Origin: Pseudomonadota bacterium
GTDB lineage: Bacteria > Pseudomonadota > Gammaproteobacteria > Steroidobacterales > Steroidobacteraceae
Direction: 5' to 3'
Length of the DNA stretch: 64,000 bases
Assembly: GCA_023433705.1 (NCBI GenBank)
Contig: JAEYUC010000004.1
Location: forward strand, 62,001-126,000
Below, piece after piece: positions 62,427-64,000 of this stretch. Both the position numbers and the translations under genes were made by a program. The stretch's first letter is position 1. Each line of letters begins with the position of its first letter. The notes beneath the pieces were generated by a model that did not search any database, was not told the origin of the DNA, and saw nothing but the letters and a program-made list of their open reading frames with translations.

Positions 62427-64000
62427 ATGAGCGATGCATCGCCCCGTATGGACCGTCGCAATTTCATCATCGCGGGCGCCATCGCCACCGGCGTCGCGGT
62501 CGGCGTTTACGTGGGCAAGCGGCGCTTCGATCTCGGCGACGATGCGGCTGCCGCGACCGGGCGCACCCTGCAACCCAACGCCTACGTGCGCGTCGCGCCC
62601 GACGATTCCGTCACGGTGGTCATCGGCAAGTCCGAGATGGGCCAGGGCATTTACACCGGCATCGCGATGGCGCTCGCCGAGGAGCTCGACGTCGATCCCG
62701 CGCGCGTGAAGGTGGAGTTCGCGGGCGCGGACCCGGCGTTCAACGTGCCGTTCGCGCCGGTGCAGTTCACCGGCGGCAGCATGAGCACGAGCACCACCTA
62801 CACGCAGATGCGCGAGGCCGGCGCGCGCGTACGCGCCATGCTGGTCGCCGCGGCCGCGGAAAAATGGAAGGTGGATGCCGCGAGCCTGCGCACGGAAAAC
62901 GGCGTGGTCTACAACGGTTCGCGCAAGCTGACATACGGCAAGCTTGCAGACGCGGCGGCGGATCAGCCGATTCCCGAGAAGGTGACGCTCAAGGATCCGG
63001 CGCAATTCCGTTATCTCGGCAAGCCGCAGAAGCGACTCGACTCGCCCGCGAAGGTGGATGGCAGCGCGAAGTTCGGTCTCGACATGCGCGTGCCGGGAAT
63101 GTTGTTCGCGGTGGTCGCGCGTCCGCCGGTGGTCGGCGCGAAGGTCAGGCGCGTCGACGACACCGCGGCGCGCGCGGTATCCGGGGTGGTCGACGTGAAG
63201 GAGATTCCGGCGGGCATCGTCGTCTACGCGACGAACACGTGGGCCGCGAAGCGCGGCCGCGAGGCGCTGAAGATCGACTGGAACGAAGGCGCGAACCGCG
63301 GTTTCTCCACGGAGAACCAGCGTCGCGAATATCGCCAGCTCCTGCGCCGGACCGGCGAGGTGGCGCACAACGCGGGCGATACGCGCAAGGCGCTCGCGTC
63401 CGCGGCGAAGAGCATCGACGTGGAATACGAGCTGCCCTACCTGGCTCATTCGCCGATGGAGCCGCTCAACTGTCTCGCCGACGTGCGCGCGGACGGCGTC
63501 GACATGTATCTCGGCACGCAGATGCAGTCGCCGGATCGTGACGCCGTCGCCCGGGCGCTCGGCGTCGATCCGTCGATGGTGAAGATGCACATCGCATTCC
63601 TCGGCGGCGGATTCGGCCGGCGCGCGCAGAAGTTTTCGGAAGCGGCGGTGGATGCCGCGCTCGCATCGAAGGCCATCGGCAAGCCGGTGCTCGTGACGCA
63701 GACGCGCGAGGACGATGTGACGGGGCTGTACTACCGGCCGTTCGTGGTGTCGCGCGTGCGCGCGGCTGTCGATGCGGACGGAAAACCGATCGCGTGGCAC
63801 CAGTCGGTCGCCAGCCAGGGCGTGCTGCGCAACAGTCCGTTCGACGGGTTCATTCCGAAGGGCCAGAAGTGGGACCCGACGACCGTCGAAGGCATCAACG
63901 ACATGCCCTATGGCATTCCGAATCTTTTCGTCGACGTACACGAGGGCAACTCACCCGTGCCCGTGTTGTGGTGGCGCTCCGTCGGGCACTCGCAGACCGG
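62427..64000 (+). CDS. Tat-exported molybdopterin-binding aldehyde/xanthine oxidase-family large subunit (partial, 3' end outside window)
   Basis: Starts with the Tat signal MDRRNFIIAGAIATG. It continues as the molybdopterin-binding subunit of the IorB/CoxL type: GKSEMGQGIYTGIAMALAEE, FTGGSMSTSTTYTQMREAGARV, the Moco-binding FLGGGFGRRAQKF and VLWWRSVGHSQT. It most resembles isoquinoline 1-oxidoreductase beta subunits. The small 2Fe-2S subunit would be expected just downstream, outside the window. GGAG lies seven bases before the ATG. Confidence 0.93.
   Translation, partial: MSDASPRMDRRNFIIAGAIATGVAVGVYVGKRRFDLGDDAAAATGRTLQPNAYVRVAPDDSVTVVIGKSEMGQGIYTGIAMALAEELDVDPARVKVEFAGADPAFNVPFAPVQFTGGSMSTSTTYTQMREAGARVRAMLVAAAAEKWKVDAASLRTENGVVYNGSRKLTYGKLADAAADQPIPEKVTLKDPAQFRYLGKPQKRLDSPAKVDGSAKFGLDMRVPGMLFAVVARPPVVGAKVRRVDDTAARAVSGVVDVKEIPAGIVVYATNTWAAKRGREALKIDWNEGANRGFSTENQRREYRQLLRRTGEVAHNAGDTRKALASAAKSIDVEYELPYLAHSPMEPLNCLADVRADGVDMYLGTQMQSPDRDAVARALGVDPSMVKMHIAFLGGGFGRRAQKFSEAAVDAALASKAIGKPVLVTQTREDDVTGLYYRPFVVSRVRAAVDADGKPIAWHQSVASQGVLRNSPFDGFIPKGQKWDPTTVEGINDMPYGIPNLFVDVHEGNSPVPVLWWRSVGHSQT

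Noticed and set aside
1..64000. tRNA, rRNA, CRISPR or prophage content
   Set aside because: I saw no tRNA-like T-loop and acceptor pairing, no regularly spaced repeats and no phage structural or integrase genes.

Overview
The window is a chromosomal stretch of a G+C-rich Gram-negative bacterium, roughly two thirds G+C by eye. The gene content (FadE-type acyl-CoA dehydrogenase, GspA/GspB, Mla-type ABC transporter, DUF4390-rsmB-fmt-def followed by dprA-smg-topA) points to a gammaproteobacterium, most plausibly in or near the Steroidobacterales/Xanthomonadales. That placement is inference from gene order, not a phylogenetic result. I see no tRNA, rRNA, CRISPR array, prophage or intact insertion sequence. 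Gene density is high and many neighbours overlap by ATGA.

Layout. 1-6312 (minus strand): an NtrYX-like two-component pair, DUF4390, rsmB, fmt and def. 6495-12000 (plus): a LysM lipoprotein with a strong terminator, then dprA-smg-topA. 12001-12314 is non-coding and holds a long inverted repeat. 12315-15560: a large secreted subtilase with a strong terminator. 15675-24461: DUF1203, a lipoprotein, rlmJ, an ECF sigma/anti-sigma pair, aroE, prlC, xthA, an HD-domain protein with a CRP/Clp-like site upstream, and an M15 peptidase. 24635-31378: a GGDEF-EAL protein, DUF6348, YheS-type ABC-F and a membrane-anchored phospholipase D-like protein. 31368-34810 (minus): a Mla-type lipid transporter (STAS-permease, ATPase, MCE protein, auxiliary lipoprotein). 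34996-37434 (minus): a YtrA-type GntR regulator with its ABC transporter and a small membrane protein, preceded by a GGTG-N16-CACC palindrome. 37607-39208: a small protein, a second sigma factor and its probable anti-sigma. 39296-48061: mdh, a methyltransferase, divergent DoxX/LysR, fadE, DUF3667, DUF4399 and dinB. 48158-50513: gspA-gspB. 50534-52421 (minus): a secreted protein, a GNAT acetyltransferase and a rhodanese.

52653-58691 (plus) is the most unusual part. It is a tight three-gene operon: a membrane protein with a receiver-like head and a TonB C-terminal domain, a receiver-like/Ser-Thr kinase hybrid, and a membrane-anchored CheA-like ATPase with a degenerate Hpt-like region. Together they look like an uncharacterised envelope-spanning signalling system.

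58734-64000: AlkB-like dioxygenase, KTSC protein, nucleotide-transporter-like MFS protein, beta-CASP RNase-like protein, and the start of a Tat-exported molybdopterin oxidoreductase large subunit that runs out of the window.

At DNA level, the AT-rich octamer CTAACTAC (or its complement GTAGTTAG) occurs at least nine times, in different reading frames and often at gene boundaries. It may be a genome-specific DNA signal.
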